Both the position numbers and the translations under genes were made by a program. Source: Vicinamibacteraceae bacterium (GTDB lineage: Bacteria > Acidobacteriota > Thermoanaerobaculia > Multivoradales > Multivoraceae). From it: a DNA stretch of 56,004 nt. The stretch's first letter is position 1, and each line of letters opens with the position of its first letter. Below are positions 38,185 to 46,857 of this stretch, in pieces. The notes under the pieces were generated by a model. It saw nothing but the letters and a program-made list of their open reading frames with translations, made no database searches and was not told the origin of the DNA. The stretch lies in assembly GCA_012270995.1 (NCBI GenBank), contig JAAXHG010000018.1:1-56004 (forward strand). The letters are read 5' to 3'.

Positions 38185-40635
38185 ATGGCCAATACTCTTG
38201 TCGGCACCGACTACGCTCCACCCGATCTGATCGAGAAGATCACCGGACGCGCCAAGTACGCCGAGGACTGGCGTGAAGAGGGCATGCTCTTCGCGAAGCA
38301 GTTGCTCTCGCCGATGCCTCACGCGCGGGTAAGGAGTATCGACGCCTCGGCGGCCCTCGAGATGGAGGGCGTGGAGGCGATCCTCACCGCCGACGACCTC
38401 GCCGAGTTCATGGGCGAGGCCGGGCCGCTGGACGAGCGCGCCCTGACCAACCACCCGAAGTACGAAGGTGAGCCGGTGCTCGCCGTCGCCGCGGTCACCG
38501 AGAAGATCGCCGCCGACGCGATCGAGAAGATCAACGTCGACTTCGAGCCGCTGCCGTTCGCGCTCGACCCGCTGCACTCGATCGCGCCGGGCGGCCCGAA
38601 CTCCCTGCCCGATGGCAACAGCATCATCCGGCAGCGCACCGACACTGGAATGGAGACCGTCGTCCAGCGCGTCGAGTGGACGGCCGAGGACCTCGCCACG
38701 GGGAAGGGCACGAACGACGAGAAGGGCAAGATGCCCGAGGGCGTGTTCCAGGACGAGTGGACGAACGGCGACCTGGAGAAGGGCTTCGCCGACGCGGACT
38801 ACATCATCGAGGAACCCCTGTTCTTCCAGTCGGTCACCCATCATCCGATGGAGCCGCGCAGTTGCATGGCGCACTGGGATGGCGACATCTGTCACCTCTA
38901 CCCCTCGACGCAGAGCGTCGCGTTCACGGTGCTCGCAGCCCAGGGAACGATCGGCGTCCCGCCCCAGAACCTCGTCGTCCACGCTGAGTACACCGGCGGC
39001 GGATTCGGCAGCAAGATCGTCGGCACCAGCAACATGGCGGTGCCGGTCTACCTCGCCAAGAAGACGGGCAAGCCGGTCCTGCACCGGGTCACCCGCTACG
39101 AGGAGAACTACATCGGCCGTGCCCGCCCCGGCTTCCAGGGCTGGGCCAGGATCGGCTTCAAGAACGACGGGCGGATCTCGGCGTTCGACTGGGCGGTGAT
39201 CCAGGACAACGGCCCCTACGGCCGGCAAAGCGACATGGGCACTTCCGGCAACCTGGTGTCCCTGATCTACCAACCGGAAAACGTGCGCCACCGCGGCCTA
39301 TCCATCGCCACGAACACGCCGCCCCGGGCGCCGCAGCGGGCCCCCGGCGGCGTCCAGATGTCGGCCATGGTCGAGCCGTTGCTCGATCGCGCCGCCGACC
39401 ATCTCGGCATCGACCGCCTGGAGATCCGCCGCATCAACATCGCGAAGAACGGCGCCAAGTTCGGGGCCCAGGAAGGCCGCAACGTGACCACCGCCTACGT
39501 CACCGAGGCGTGGGACAGGCTGGCCGAGATGGTCGACTGGGAAGACGCCAAGGCGCGGAGCGGCCAGATGAACGGTTCCAGGATCACCGGCGTCGGCCTC
39601 GCAAGTTCCGCCTACACTGCCGGCTCGAGCGGCTTCGACGGCCTGATGCTGATCACTCCCGAAGGCCGGCTCGAGATCCACACCGGCGTCGGCAACCTCG
39701 GTACCCATTCCTACTCGGACACCGCGCGCGTCGCGGCCGACCTGCTCGACGTGCCGTGGGAGAAGGTCGACATGGTCTGGGGCCAGACCGGCGAGGGCAT
39801 TCCCCACACCTGCGTCCAGGCCGGTAGCCAGACCACGCACGCGATCAGCCGCGCGATCCACGCCACCGCGACCGACATGAAAACGAAGCTCCAGGAGATC
39901 GCCGCGGCAACTCACGGCGGCTCGGCTTCCCAATACGTCGTCGCCGGCGAGCGCGTGTACCGGCGCGGCAACCGGGCCGCCGGCATGAGCCTGGCCCAGG
40001 CCGCGAACAAGGCGCTCGAGATGGGCGGCCGCTACGACGGCACGGAGCTCAACGAGGGCCTGAGCCCGATCACTCTCGGCGGCGCCGCCATCCTCAAGGG
40101 TCGGGGCCTGCTCGCCGCGGCCAAGGACAACTACGGCCGCGCCGGCGATGTCTACTCCTGGGTCGTCGCCTACACCGAAGTCGAACTCGACAAGGAGACC
40201 GGCGTCATCGAGATGAAGGACTACAAGGTAGTCACCGACTGCGGCACGGTGCTCAACCCCCGCAGTCTGGGCGGCCAACTCCACGGCGGCGGCGTCCAGG
40301 GTTTCGGCTGCGCGGTCGGCCAGAAGTGGGTGTACGACCCGCAGTGGGGCATTCCCTTCGCGAACCGCTTCTACACCGCGCGGCCGTCGACGATCCTCGA
40401 TGTACCGCTCGAAATGGACTGGGACGCGGTCAACCTGCCGGACCCCAACAATCCGGTGGGCTCCAAGGGCATCGGCGAGCCGCCGATGGGCGCCGGCTGC
40501 GCTTCGCTCCTGTGCGCCATCCAGGACGCGCTGGGGCAGGACACGGTCGCCTATCTGCCGCTCATGACCGACCACATCATCAACCAGCTCGAGGGCCGCG
40601 AGCAGGACAGCGAGTTCCTGGCCGCGCACACCTGA
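38185..40635 (+). CDS. Molybdopterin-binding subunit of xanthine dehydrogenase/aldehyde oxidoreductase family
   Basis: 816 residues. ITGRAKYAEDW at the N terminus, GGGFGSKIVG, PPRAPQRAPGG and the late SKGIGEPPMGAG are the molybdopterin-contact motifs; the glutamate in GIGEPP is the expected catalytic base. No signal peptide is present, consistent with co-export by the Tat signal of the small subunit. It would hydroxylate an aldehyde or heterocycle with water as oxygen donor. GAGGAG lies before the ATG. An insertion around residues 150-190 (rich in charged residues) is not usual in short homologues. The exact substrate cannot be read from the sequence. Confidence 0.9.
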   Translation: MANTLVGTDYAPPDLIEKITGRAKYAEDWREEGMLFAKQLLSPMPHARVRSIDASAALEMEGVEAILTADDLAEFMGEAGPLDERALTNHPKYEGEPVLAVAAVTEKIAADAIEKINVDFEPLPFALDPLHSIAPGGPNSLPDGNSIIRQRTDTGMETVVQRVEWTAEDLATGKGTNDEKGKMPEGVFQDEWTNGDLEKGFADADYIIEEPLFFQSVTHHPMEPRSCMAHWDGDICHLYPSTQSVAFTVLAAQGTIGVPPQNLVVHAEYTGGGFGSKIVGTSNMAVPVYLAKKTGKPVLHRVTRYEENYIGRARPGFQGWARIGFKNDGRISAFDWAVIQDNGPYGRQSDMGTSGNLVSLIYQPENVRHRGLSIATNTPPRAPQRAPGGVQMSAMVEPLLDRAADHLGIDRLEIRRINIAKNGAKFGAQEGRNVTTAYVTEAWDRLAEMVDWEDAKARSGQMNGSRITGVGLASSAYTAGSSGFDGLMLITPEGRLEIHTGVGNLGTHSYSDTARVAADLLDVPWEKVDMVWGQTGEGIPHTCVQAGSQTTHAISRAIHATATDMKTKLQEIAAATHGGSASQYVVAGERVYRRGNRAAGMSLAQAANKALEMGGRYDGTELNEGLSPITLGGAAILKGRGLLAAAKDNYGRAGDVYSWVVAYTEVELDKETGVIEMKDYKVVTDCGTVLNPRSLGGQLHGGGVQGFGCAVGQKWVYDPQWGIPFANRFYTARPSTILDVPLEMDWDAVNLPDPNNPVGSKGIGEPPMGAGCASLLCAIQDALGQDTVAYLPLMTDHIINQLEGREQDSEFLAAHT

Positions 40636-40695
40636 TCGGCTCGATCGCTAGAGACCGGATCAGCACGAACCTGCTCAGAGGGAGGAAACCACAGC

Positions 40696-41700
40696 ATGGC
40701 CGTCATTCACGACATGATCCCCGACTTCGAGCTCTACCAGCCCGACAGTGTGCAGGGCGCGCTCGAAGTCCTCGACCGTCACCGCGAAAAGGCCTGGGTG
40801 CTGGCCGGCGGGATGGACACCTTCGACTGGTTCAAGGACCGGGTGAAGCGTCCCGACGCCGTCGTCGACCTCGGTGGCATCCCGGAACTGTCCGGGATCA
40901 GCGAAACGGACGGAGGTATCGAGATCGGCGCGATGACCTCGCTCACCGAGATCGTCCAGAACGAGATGATCCGGGAGCGTTACGGCATCCTCGCCGAGGC
41001 GGCCGAAACGGTCGCCACGCCGCAGATCCGCAACCAGGGCACCCTGGGCGGCAACCTCGTCCAGGACACCCGCTGCTGGTACTACCGGGCCGGCTGGCCG
41101 TGCTACCGGGCGGGCGGGAACATCTGCTACGCCGACACTCCGGAGTCGATGAACCGCGAGCACTGCATCTTCGACGCCTCGCGCTGCGTCGCCGTGACGC
41201 CGTCGGACACCGCGCCGGCGCTGATCGTCCTCGACGCCGAGATGGTGATCCGCGGCCGCCGGGGCGAGCGCACGGTGGCCGCCGAGGACTTCTTCGTCGG
41301 CCCCGCGATCGACATCACGCGAATGACCGTGCTGCAGCCGAACGAGGTCCTGCAGTCCGTCCACATCCCGGACACCTGGGCCGGCGCCGACTTCTACTTC
41401 GAGAAGGTCCGCGACCGGAACGCCTGGGACTTCCCCCTCGTCAACGTCGCCTCGGCGATGCGCACGGACGACGGCGTGGTGCAGGACTGCCGGCTCTCCG
41501 TCGGCGCCGTCTCGCCGGTGCCGCTGCGCATGGACCGCTGCGAAGAGCTGCTGCGGGGCCAGACGATCAGCGAGGACGTCGCCGCGCGGATCGCCGAACT
41601 CGGCGTCATCGGCGCCGAGCCGCTCCGCCACAACGGCTACAAGGTGCCCCTGATGAGAAACCTGATCCGCCGGGCCATCCGCGGACAGGCGCCGGTCTAG
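40696..41700 (+). CDS. FAD-binding subunit of the molybdenum hydroxylase, with extra cysteines
   Basis: 334 residues. LAGGMDTFDWFKD and IRNQGTLGGNLVQDT are the FAD-binding loops of the CoxM/PaoB-type middle subunit. Directly after them comes CWYYRAGWPCYRAGG, then NICYA and EHCIF, four cysteines in an insertion around residues 127-160. A similar four-cysteine insertion in PaoB and in the 4-hydroxybenzoyl-CoA reductase beta subunit binds an additional 4Fe-4S cluster. Thus electrons probably pass from molybdenum through 2Fe-2S centres to FAD and this cluster. GGAGG precedes the ATG by nine bases. Confidence 0.9.
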   Translation: MAVIHDMIPDFELYQPDSVQGALEVLDRHREKAWVLAGGMDTFDWFKDRVKRPDAVVDLGGIPELSGISETDGGIEIGAMTSLTEIVQNEMIRERYGILAEAAETVATPQIRNQGTLGGNLVQDTRCWYYRAGWPCYRAGGNICYADTPESMNREHCIFDASRCVAVTPSDTAPALIVLDAEMVIRGRRGERTVAAEDFFVGPAIDITRMTVLQPNEVLQSVHIPDTWAGADFYFEKVRDRNAWDFPLVNVASAMRTDDGVVQDCRLSVGAVSPVPLRMDRCEELLRGQTISEDVAARIAELGVIGAEPLRHNGYKVPLMRNLIRRAIRGQAPV

Positions 41701-41707
41701 GGCTCAG

Positions 41708-42526
41708 ATGAACTTCTTCCAGAGGGCCACGAATCCGTGGGGGGAGAACGTACTCATCGGGATCGACTGGAGTCTGTTCTGGATCTCGTTGATCGCCGGC
41801 GGCGTCTTCCTGATCCTGCACCTGGCGCTCCGCAGCCGCTGGATCGGCGAGGAGAAGAAGGCGGCGGCCAACGCCCCTGACGATCCGGGCCTGCCGAAGA
41901 AGATCCAGCGCCACAGCCTGGCGTCCCGCCTGTTCCACGGCGTGATGGGGATCTCGATGATCCTGCTGCTGATCACCGGGTTCCTGCCCAAGGTCGGCCT
42001 GCAGTTCGCCTGGCTCGAGATCCACTGGATCACGGGCCTGATCCTGACCGCGTCGATCGTCTTTCACATCATCCACGCGACCTTCTTCCAGAGCCTGAAG
42101 AACGTCTGGGTCGGAATCAAGGACCTCGGCGACATGATCCGCGAGATGCGCAAGGCGGTCACCGGCGGCGAGCCGCCCGACAAGCCCGGCAAGTACCCGG
42201 CCGCGCAGAAGATGTTCCACCACGCCGCGACCCTGGCCGGCATGGCCGCGATCGTCACCGGCATCCTGATGATGTGGCGCATCGAGCAGCCGCTCTGGGC
42301 CCAGGACGACTACAAGTTCTTCGGCGACGCCGGCTGGGGCTGGGTCTACGTCCTGCACGGCGTCGGCGGCGTCGTGCTGGTCACGCTCACCGTGGCCCAC
42401 GTCTACTTCGCCATCCTGCCCGAGAAGCGCTGGATGACGTGGTCGATGATCCTCGGCTGGATCGACCGCAAGGACTACCTCCGGCACCACGACCCGGCCA
42501 AGTGGCCGGTCACCGGCGGCAAGTAG
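41708..42526 (+). CDS. Membrane cytochrome b subunit (FdhI/Hup-type)
   Basis: 272 residues with four membrane helices (about 19-42, 76-97, 108-128, 218-240 and an extra one near 180). Histidines that may ligate b-heme lie in RLFHGVMG, EIHWITG, FHIIHATFF and VAHVYFAIL, as in the gamma subunit of formate dehydrogenase-N and related cytochrome b561-type proteins. It starts eight bases after the FAD subunit. It offers a quinone-reducing membrane anchor for the periplasmic hydroxylase; known PaoABC lacks such a subunit. The heme number needs testing, as the helix assignment is by eye. Confidence 0.8.
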   Translation: MNFFQRATNPWGENVLIGIDWSLFWISLIAGGVFLILHLALRSRWIGEEKKAAANAPDDPGLPKKIQRHSLASRLFHGVMGISMILLLITGFLPKVGLQFAWLEIHWITGLILTASIVFHIIHATFFQSLKNVWVGIKDLGDMIREMRKAVTGGEPPDKPGKYPAAQKMFHHAATLAGMAAIVTGILMMWRIEQPLWAQDDYKFFGDAGWGWVYVLHGVGGVVLVTLTVAHVYFAILPEKRWMTWSMILGWIDRKDYLRHHDPAKWPVTGGK

Positions 42527-42584
42527 GCCAGTCGCCAGTCCCTGTCCCGCTGCTTCGTCGCTCGGGAGAATCTGGCTCGCCTCC

Positions 42585-43255
42585 TCCAGATCGGATTGGT
42601 GCTGCGCACCGTTTTCTGGAGAGCGCCGGCGAGCCCGAGTTCGAGCACGGTGACCGTCTCCTCCATGCCTTCGCGCAGGGAGGCCGCGGTGCCGGGATGC
42701 TCGCGTTCCAGATGGCTGGCGATCTGGGCGCAGGCGCTTCAGCGCCGTGTTGCCGGACTTACTGTCCCATGCCTCGCGCGGAGCCCGGCGAATGGCGGCG
42801 CGCTTCCCTTCGGGCAGATGATCCTCGACGTTCCGCGTCTTGTGCACCTGGCACCGCTGCACCTCGGCGCAGTCGCCGAAGACATCCCCGATCGCTCTAC
42901 GCAGGGCCTTTGCTCCGTCGATGACATCGGACGCTCGTCGAGGTGACGACCCTTCGCGCCGCACAGAAACTCACGCTCCTCCTCCATCAGCTGATCCAGA
43001 ACCGACCGGCCCGTCTCCACGCACAACTCCTGAAAGCTCCTCAGACCGTCGAGCAACGACGACGAAGCCGCGAACACCGAAGGCCAAGGGGCCGATGACC
43101 CCGCCCTCCGTCCCTCTTGGCGATTCCCTTCCCGACTGCGATGATTGACCATGGGTGGCGTTCTCCTTCCGTGGCCGCAATCCGGCCCACCAACAGGGCC
43201 GGGGAGCCGCCACCCTACTCCCCGAATTTCAACAACCGCCGGGACATCCCCGTGT
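42585..43255 (-). mobile_element. Truncated IS256-like element with broken transposase
   Basis: Pieces of a mutator/IS256 family transposase are in different frames. The N-terminal part at 43152-42970 reads LLDGLRSFQELCVETGRSVL and MEEEREFLCGAKGRHL. A second piece has VIDGAKALRRAIGDVFG and QRCQVHKTRNVEDHLPE, and a third GMEETVTVLELGLAGALQKT then VRSTNPI before homology ends. The section between GRH and VIDGAK is deleted, which removes the first catalytic aspartate. The end near 43205-43255 has CCCTACTCCCCGAATTTCAA, which looks like the terminal inverted repeat of such elements. The other end is lost. The element is dead and marks an accessory patch beside the VapBC relic. Confidence 0.8.
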
Positions 43256-43267
43256 CACTCTTGCTTC

Positions 43268-43505
43268 ATGCCGGTTCAACTGACGATTCGTGACGTCCCT
43301 GATCGAGTACGCGACGAGCTCGCCGCCCGCGACGCGCTCCAGCGAAGTCCATGCAGGAGTCCCTCCGTGGCGAGTTGGAGAAGATCGCGTCGCGCCCCTC
43401 GCTCGAGGTCTGGCTCCAGACCGTGAGGGCGCGCAAGGAGGCCGCCGGAAGTCGAGTGGACACGGACACCCCATCCTCAAGGCCCGCGACGCGGACCGGA
43501 AGTGA
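43268..43505 (+). pseudogene. VapB/FitA-like antitoxin, frameshifted
   Basis: The first frame reads MPVQLTIRDVPDRVRDELAA, typical of ribbon-helix-helix antitoxins of the FitA/VapB group. After about 43345 the sequence moves to the next frame (MQESLRGELEKIASRPSLEV, WLQTVRAR), and after about 43470 to the third (ILKARDADRK, then TGA). Two single-base losses explain this. The final TGA overlaps the GTG of the PIN gene. The antitoxin cannot be made as one chain unless the sequence has errors. Confidence 0.75.
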
Positions 43506-43948
43506 CCGTCGTCATCGACGCCTCCGCGCTGGTCGCCGCCCTCGTGGACTCCGGGAGCGAAGGCGACTGGGCCGACGAGGTCACGGCAAGCGGACCACTA
43601 CTGGCGCCCGAACTCATCCTCGTCGAGACGGCGAACACTCTTCGACGCCTGGAGGAATCGGGCGCGATCACACGACTCGAGGCAACGAGCGCATTCCGCG
43701 ATCTCATGCACCTGATTCCCCCAACGAGGTCCCGGCATACCCGAGCGCCCGGCGGGAGCACGGAAGCCACGACGCGGTCCCTGACGGCTCTTCCTCGGAG
43801 GTTGACCGTGGTCCGCCGGCTTGCCTGGACAGCCGCCCCAAACCACGCCCGCCGTCCCGCATCGGCAGCAGGCCGCGCGGCGGGCGAGTTTGACGGTGGC
43901 CGCGGACCGTCAGATCCTCAGGGGTCGCACATGAGAGTGGGTATCTAG
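43502..43948 (+). pseudogene. VapC-like PIN toxin, decayed
   Basis: The N-terminal half is a PIN domain: TVVIDASALVAALVDSG with the first catalytic Asp, APELILVETANTLRRLEESG with the conserved Glu, and an ATSAFRDLMHL helix. After about 43715 the frame is lost: expected YDAWYVALAE and later acidic motifs are absent, and pieces such as ACLDSRPKPR occur in another frame. So the ribonuclease is inactive, which fits with loss of its antitoxin. GTG start overlapping the antitoxin stop is typical for vapBC operons. Confidence 0.7.
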
Positions 43949-43962
43949 GAGGAGAACATCGG

Positions 43963-44841
43963 CTACGAGGGCAACCACTCCGAGATCGCCTGACCGATGT
44001 CGTCCGGGGAGTCCTCCTGAATGAAGTGGGAGCCCTTGACCGTCACTTCCGTCTGGTTCGGGAGAGTCCGAGCGACTTCCCGCACCTCTCCGGTCAGGAT
44101 CGCGCCAGGTTCCGCGTTGACGAACAGTTTCGGCACGTTCGATGTCTTCAGCCAGCTGCCGTAAGATCGAACGATCGCCGTTACGTCAGACGGCTCGCCG
44201 CCGATCGGGATCTCCCGCGGCCAAGTCAGCGTAGGTCTGCGCGATTCGCCCGGTTCCTTGAACGGACGCCTGTAGACCGCCATCTCCTCCTCGGAGAGAC
44301 CCCGCAGCACGGATCCGGGAAGCACCCGCTCGACGAATACGTTCTTCTCAAGCACCATGCTCTCGCCCGCCTCGGAACGAAAGCCCTGAAACACTCTCCG
44401 GGCCGCCTCGGGCCACTGGTCCCAACCCGGAATCGGGCTGACGAATCCCTCCATGTAGGCCAGGCCGCGGACCGACTGCGGGCGCCGGTTGGCCCAGTCG
44501 AAGCCGAGCGCCGTACCCCAGTCGTGGATCACGAAGACCACGTTGTCGACGACCCCGATCGCCTCCAGCAGACCGTCGAGATAGTGGCGGTGCTCGACGA
44601 GCCGGTACCGGTCCGGCCCGCTGTCCGGCAGCTTCGCCGAGTCGCCCATCCCGATCAGGTCCGGCGCCACCAGGCGGCCCCTTCCTTCGAGATGCGGCAT
44701 TACGTTGCGCCACAGATAGGACGACGTCGGATTGCCATGGAGAAACACGATCGGATCGCCCTCGCCATGGTCGACGTAGGCCATATCGAGACCGTGAACC
44801 TCGATCCGTTTCTTCTCGTAGCGGGCGTCGGCGGAGATCAT
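43963..44841 (-). CDS. Haloalkane dehalogenase (HLD-II-like alpha/beta hydrolase)
   Basis: 292 residues. [13 protein letters not shown] supplies the oxyanion and halide-binding Asn; [13 protein letters not shown] holds the nucleophile Asp followed by the halide-binding Trp; [17 protein letters not shown] holds the Glu expected as catalytic acid in subfamily II (as in DhaA and LinB); [13 protein letters not shown] holds the catalytic His. All residues of the catalytic pentad are present, so an active enzyme cleaving C-halogen bonds is likely. The cytoplasmic enzyme lacks a signal peptide. It stands alone with GAGGGGG before the ATG region and lies next to mobile-element and toxin relics. Confidence 0.92.
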   Translation of the reverse strand: MISADARYEKKRIEVHGLDMAYVDHGEGDPIVFLHGNPTSSYLWRNVMPHLEGRGRLVAPDLIGMGDSAKLPDSGPDRYRLVEHRHYLDGLLEAIGVVDNVVFVIHDWGTALGFDWANRRPQSVRGLAYMEGFVSPIPGWDQWPEAARRVFQGFRSEAGESMVLEKNVFVERVLPGSVLRGLSEEEMAVYRRPFKEPGESRRPTLTWPREIPIGGEPSDVTAIVRSYGSWLKTSNVPKLFVNAEPGAILTGEVREVARTLPNQTEVTVKGSHFIQEDSPDDIGQAISEWLPS

Positions 44842-44962
44842 TGATGGGTTCCCCCTCGTTCGTTTCTTTGAGTGCCTGTCGCCGTAGCCGCGCAGCCTAT
44901 ATGGGGAAGAGCGAACTGATTGGGAGCTTCCGAATACGGGTCCGCCGTACGTCAGGTCGGTG

Positions 44963-44984
44963 GCTCACCCGCTTGCGGGTGAGC
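44963..44984 (-). terminator. Perfect hairpin just after the VWFA-protein gene
   Basis: GCTCACCCGC at 44963-44972 and GCGGGTGAGC at 44975-44984 form a ten-base perfect stem with a two-base loop. It lies one base beyond the stop codon of the minus-strand VWFA-related gene and before the dehalogenase gene. No T-run follows. It may stop transcription or stabilise the mRNA end. Confidence 0.55.
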
Positions 44985-44985
44985 A

Positions 44986-46650
44986 CTACGGGCCGGCCGA
45001 CTCGCCGTAGCGGAAGCCCGTGCGGGAGCGGACCTTGTAGTTGCCGTCGCGGACCTTGATCTTGATGTTGCGGTAGCCCTGGGTGCCGGCTTCGTACTCG
45101 GAGCGGAAGCTCACGAGGTAGTAGCCCTGGTTCTCCTCAGCGACCTGGCGCATCGGCGACATGATGTTCGTGAAGTTGGCGTAGTAGTGGCCGCCCGTCT
45201 CGTTCGAGATCAGGCTCAGCGAGTCGTTGAGCGACGCCGAAGCGATCGAGCGGCGGGAGCTGCCCATCGTGTCGATCGTGTAGACCGCCACGTTGCCGGC
45301 ATTCAGCGCTTCTCGCATCTGCGGGTAGTACCGCGGATCCGGCGTGTAGCCGCCGAACTGTCCGATCTCACCGAAGCCAAGACTGAACATCACCAGGTTC
45401 TTGCGGCCCGCGATGCCCGCGGCCGCCTCTCCGACCAGTTCCAACGCCTCCTGCAGCTTGCGGCTGCGGCGGGCGAGTTCCTTGCCCACCGGCAGGTTGA
45501 CGAAGAGGGACGGCGAGTTCGGATCGAACTCGGGATCCGACCGCGTGATCCAGCGTTCGATGTCTCTCTTGCCCCGCGAGGCTGCATCGACCGCCGCCAG
45601 GATCTCGTTGCGGTCGCGGGTGAAGTCGAGGTATACCTTGAGCCGAGCCTGGTAGGCGAAGACGGCCACCTGATCGTTGGGCTGGAGTTCCTCCTCGATC
45701 CAGCGCTTCAGCCAGCGTGCGTTGTCCATCTGGGGACCCGCCAACTGCGGCGCCTGCATCCGCTGGTCGTGGAACATGAGTATGAAGTAGCGGTCGGTCC
45801 GCGCCGTTGCGCCCTCGCCGGTGGCCGATAGCTCGCTCGGTCCGCCGTAGAAGGAGGCGCTCGTGACTTCCTGCTCCTCGCCGTCGTGGAGAACGACGAA
45901 GTCCTCGGCGTCCAGGCCCTGGATCACATTGCCCTTGCGGTCAGTCACCAGGACATCAAGCAGTACCTCCGCGACCCGAATGCGCTCGCTGAGTTCGAAG
46001 TCGCTCGCCGCCCCGACAGCCGCCGGTTCCGCGGCGGGCCTCGGCTCTGGCTGCGCGACCTGAGGTTGCTCCGGCGACGGTGCCGCCGTCAAAGAACCCG
46101 TCGGTTCCGCAGCCGGCGTTGAGGCAGTCTTCGGTTCCGACGCGGTCCTGGGTTCCGGCGCTGGCGCTGGCGCCGTCGCTGGCAAGGCCGCCGGCTCAGC
46201 CGACGACGTCACCGCCGCGTCGATCTCCGATGCCGGCGCGGACACCGGGGCCGCGGGCGGGGACGTCGTCTCTGGCGACGGAGCTTCGGCTGGCTCGGAC
46301 GACGGGGCCGCGGCCTGCGAGGTCGCTGGCTCTGGCGATGAGACGACGGTCGGTTCCGTCGCCGACGGTTCGGCCGCCGGGGCGGGTGCCGACGGCACGA
46401 CCACAGCACGCACCGTCCTGCCCTGCTGGCGCCGCTGCTTCTCCAGCCGCTTCTGTTCCTTCGCCGCGCGAGCCGCCGCCTTCTTCTCCGCCTTCCGCTT
46501 CTTCTTCTCGTCGTCCTGGACCGCGGCTTCGAAGCCGACCGCGCCACCCGCGGTTACGGCCAACCCGTAACCGGTCGACAACAGGAAGGCGCCGCCCGTC
46601 AACGCGGCGGCAAGCGCCCATCGTCGTCCAACCGTCGCAGTTCTCTTCAT
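44986..46650 (-). CDS. VWFA-related secreted protein (Acidobacteriota type)
   Basis: 554 residues. Signal segment (RRWALAAALTGGAFLLSTGYG), then a charged Lys/Ala/Glu helix, then about 140 residues dominated by Ala, Pro, Ser and Glu (low complexity, probably a spacer). The VWFA-related domain follows from about residue 215: VLLDVLVTDRKGNVIQGLDA, EDFVVLHDGEEQEV, RYFILMFHDQRM, GRKNLVMFSLGFGE, VAVYTIDTMG and YYLVSFRSEY. The MIDAS motif is replaced by FHDQR, so it probably does not bind metal in the classic way. Families of this kind are very numerous in Acidobacteriota. AGGAGG precedes the ATG by nine bases. Function unknown. Confidence 0.87.
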   Translation of the reverse strand: MKRTATVGRRWALAAALTGGAFLLSTGYGLAVTAGGAVGFEAAVQDDEKKKRKAEKKAAARAAKEQKRLEKQRRQQGRTVRAVVVPSAPAPAAEPSATEPTVVSSPEPATSQAAAPSSEPAEAPSPETTSPPAAPVSAPASEIDAAVTSSAEPAALPATAPAPAPEPRTASEPKTASTPAAEPTGSLTAAPSPEQPQVAQPEPRPAAEPAAVGAASDFELSERIRVAEVLLDVLVTDRKGNVIQGLDAEDFVVLHDGEEQEVTSASFYGGPSELSATGEGATARTDRYFILMFHDQRMQAPQLAGPQMDNARWLKRWIEEELQPNDQVAVFAYQARLKVYLDFTRDRNEILAAVDAASRGKRDIERWITRSDPEFDPNSPSLFVNLPVGKELARRSRKLQEALELVGEAAAGIAGRKNLVMFSLGFGEIGQFGGYTPDPRYYPQMREALNAGNVAVYTIDTMGSSRRSIASASLNDSLSLISNETGGHYYANFTNIMSPMRQVAEENQGYYLVSFRSEYEAGTQGYRNIKIKVRDGNYKVRSRTGFRYGESAGP

Positions 46651-46857
46651 CCTCGGACCTCCTGTGTTCCTGAGTGCCCGCCGCCGACACAATGCGACAC
46701 CACGGGAAAGCGACGCTTCCGCCATCCTAGCAACGCCCGTGCCGGCCAGGTTCTTCCAGGAGGCGGCCGTGGACCGCGGCGCATGCGGCCGATGAGCTCA
46801 TCCGCTCCGGCCTCTGCGACAGACGGGTGCACCCCTCCCGAGTAGCATTCCGCCGCC

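Noticed and set aside
35590..39291. Open frame of over 1200 codons on the minus strand opposite the ThDP and molybdenum hydroxylase genes
   Set aside because: It spans three real genes on the other strand, has the composition of an antisense shadow and starts and ends without relation to any signal.
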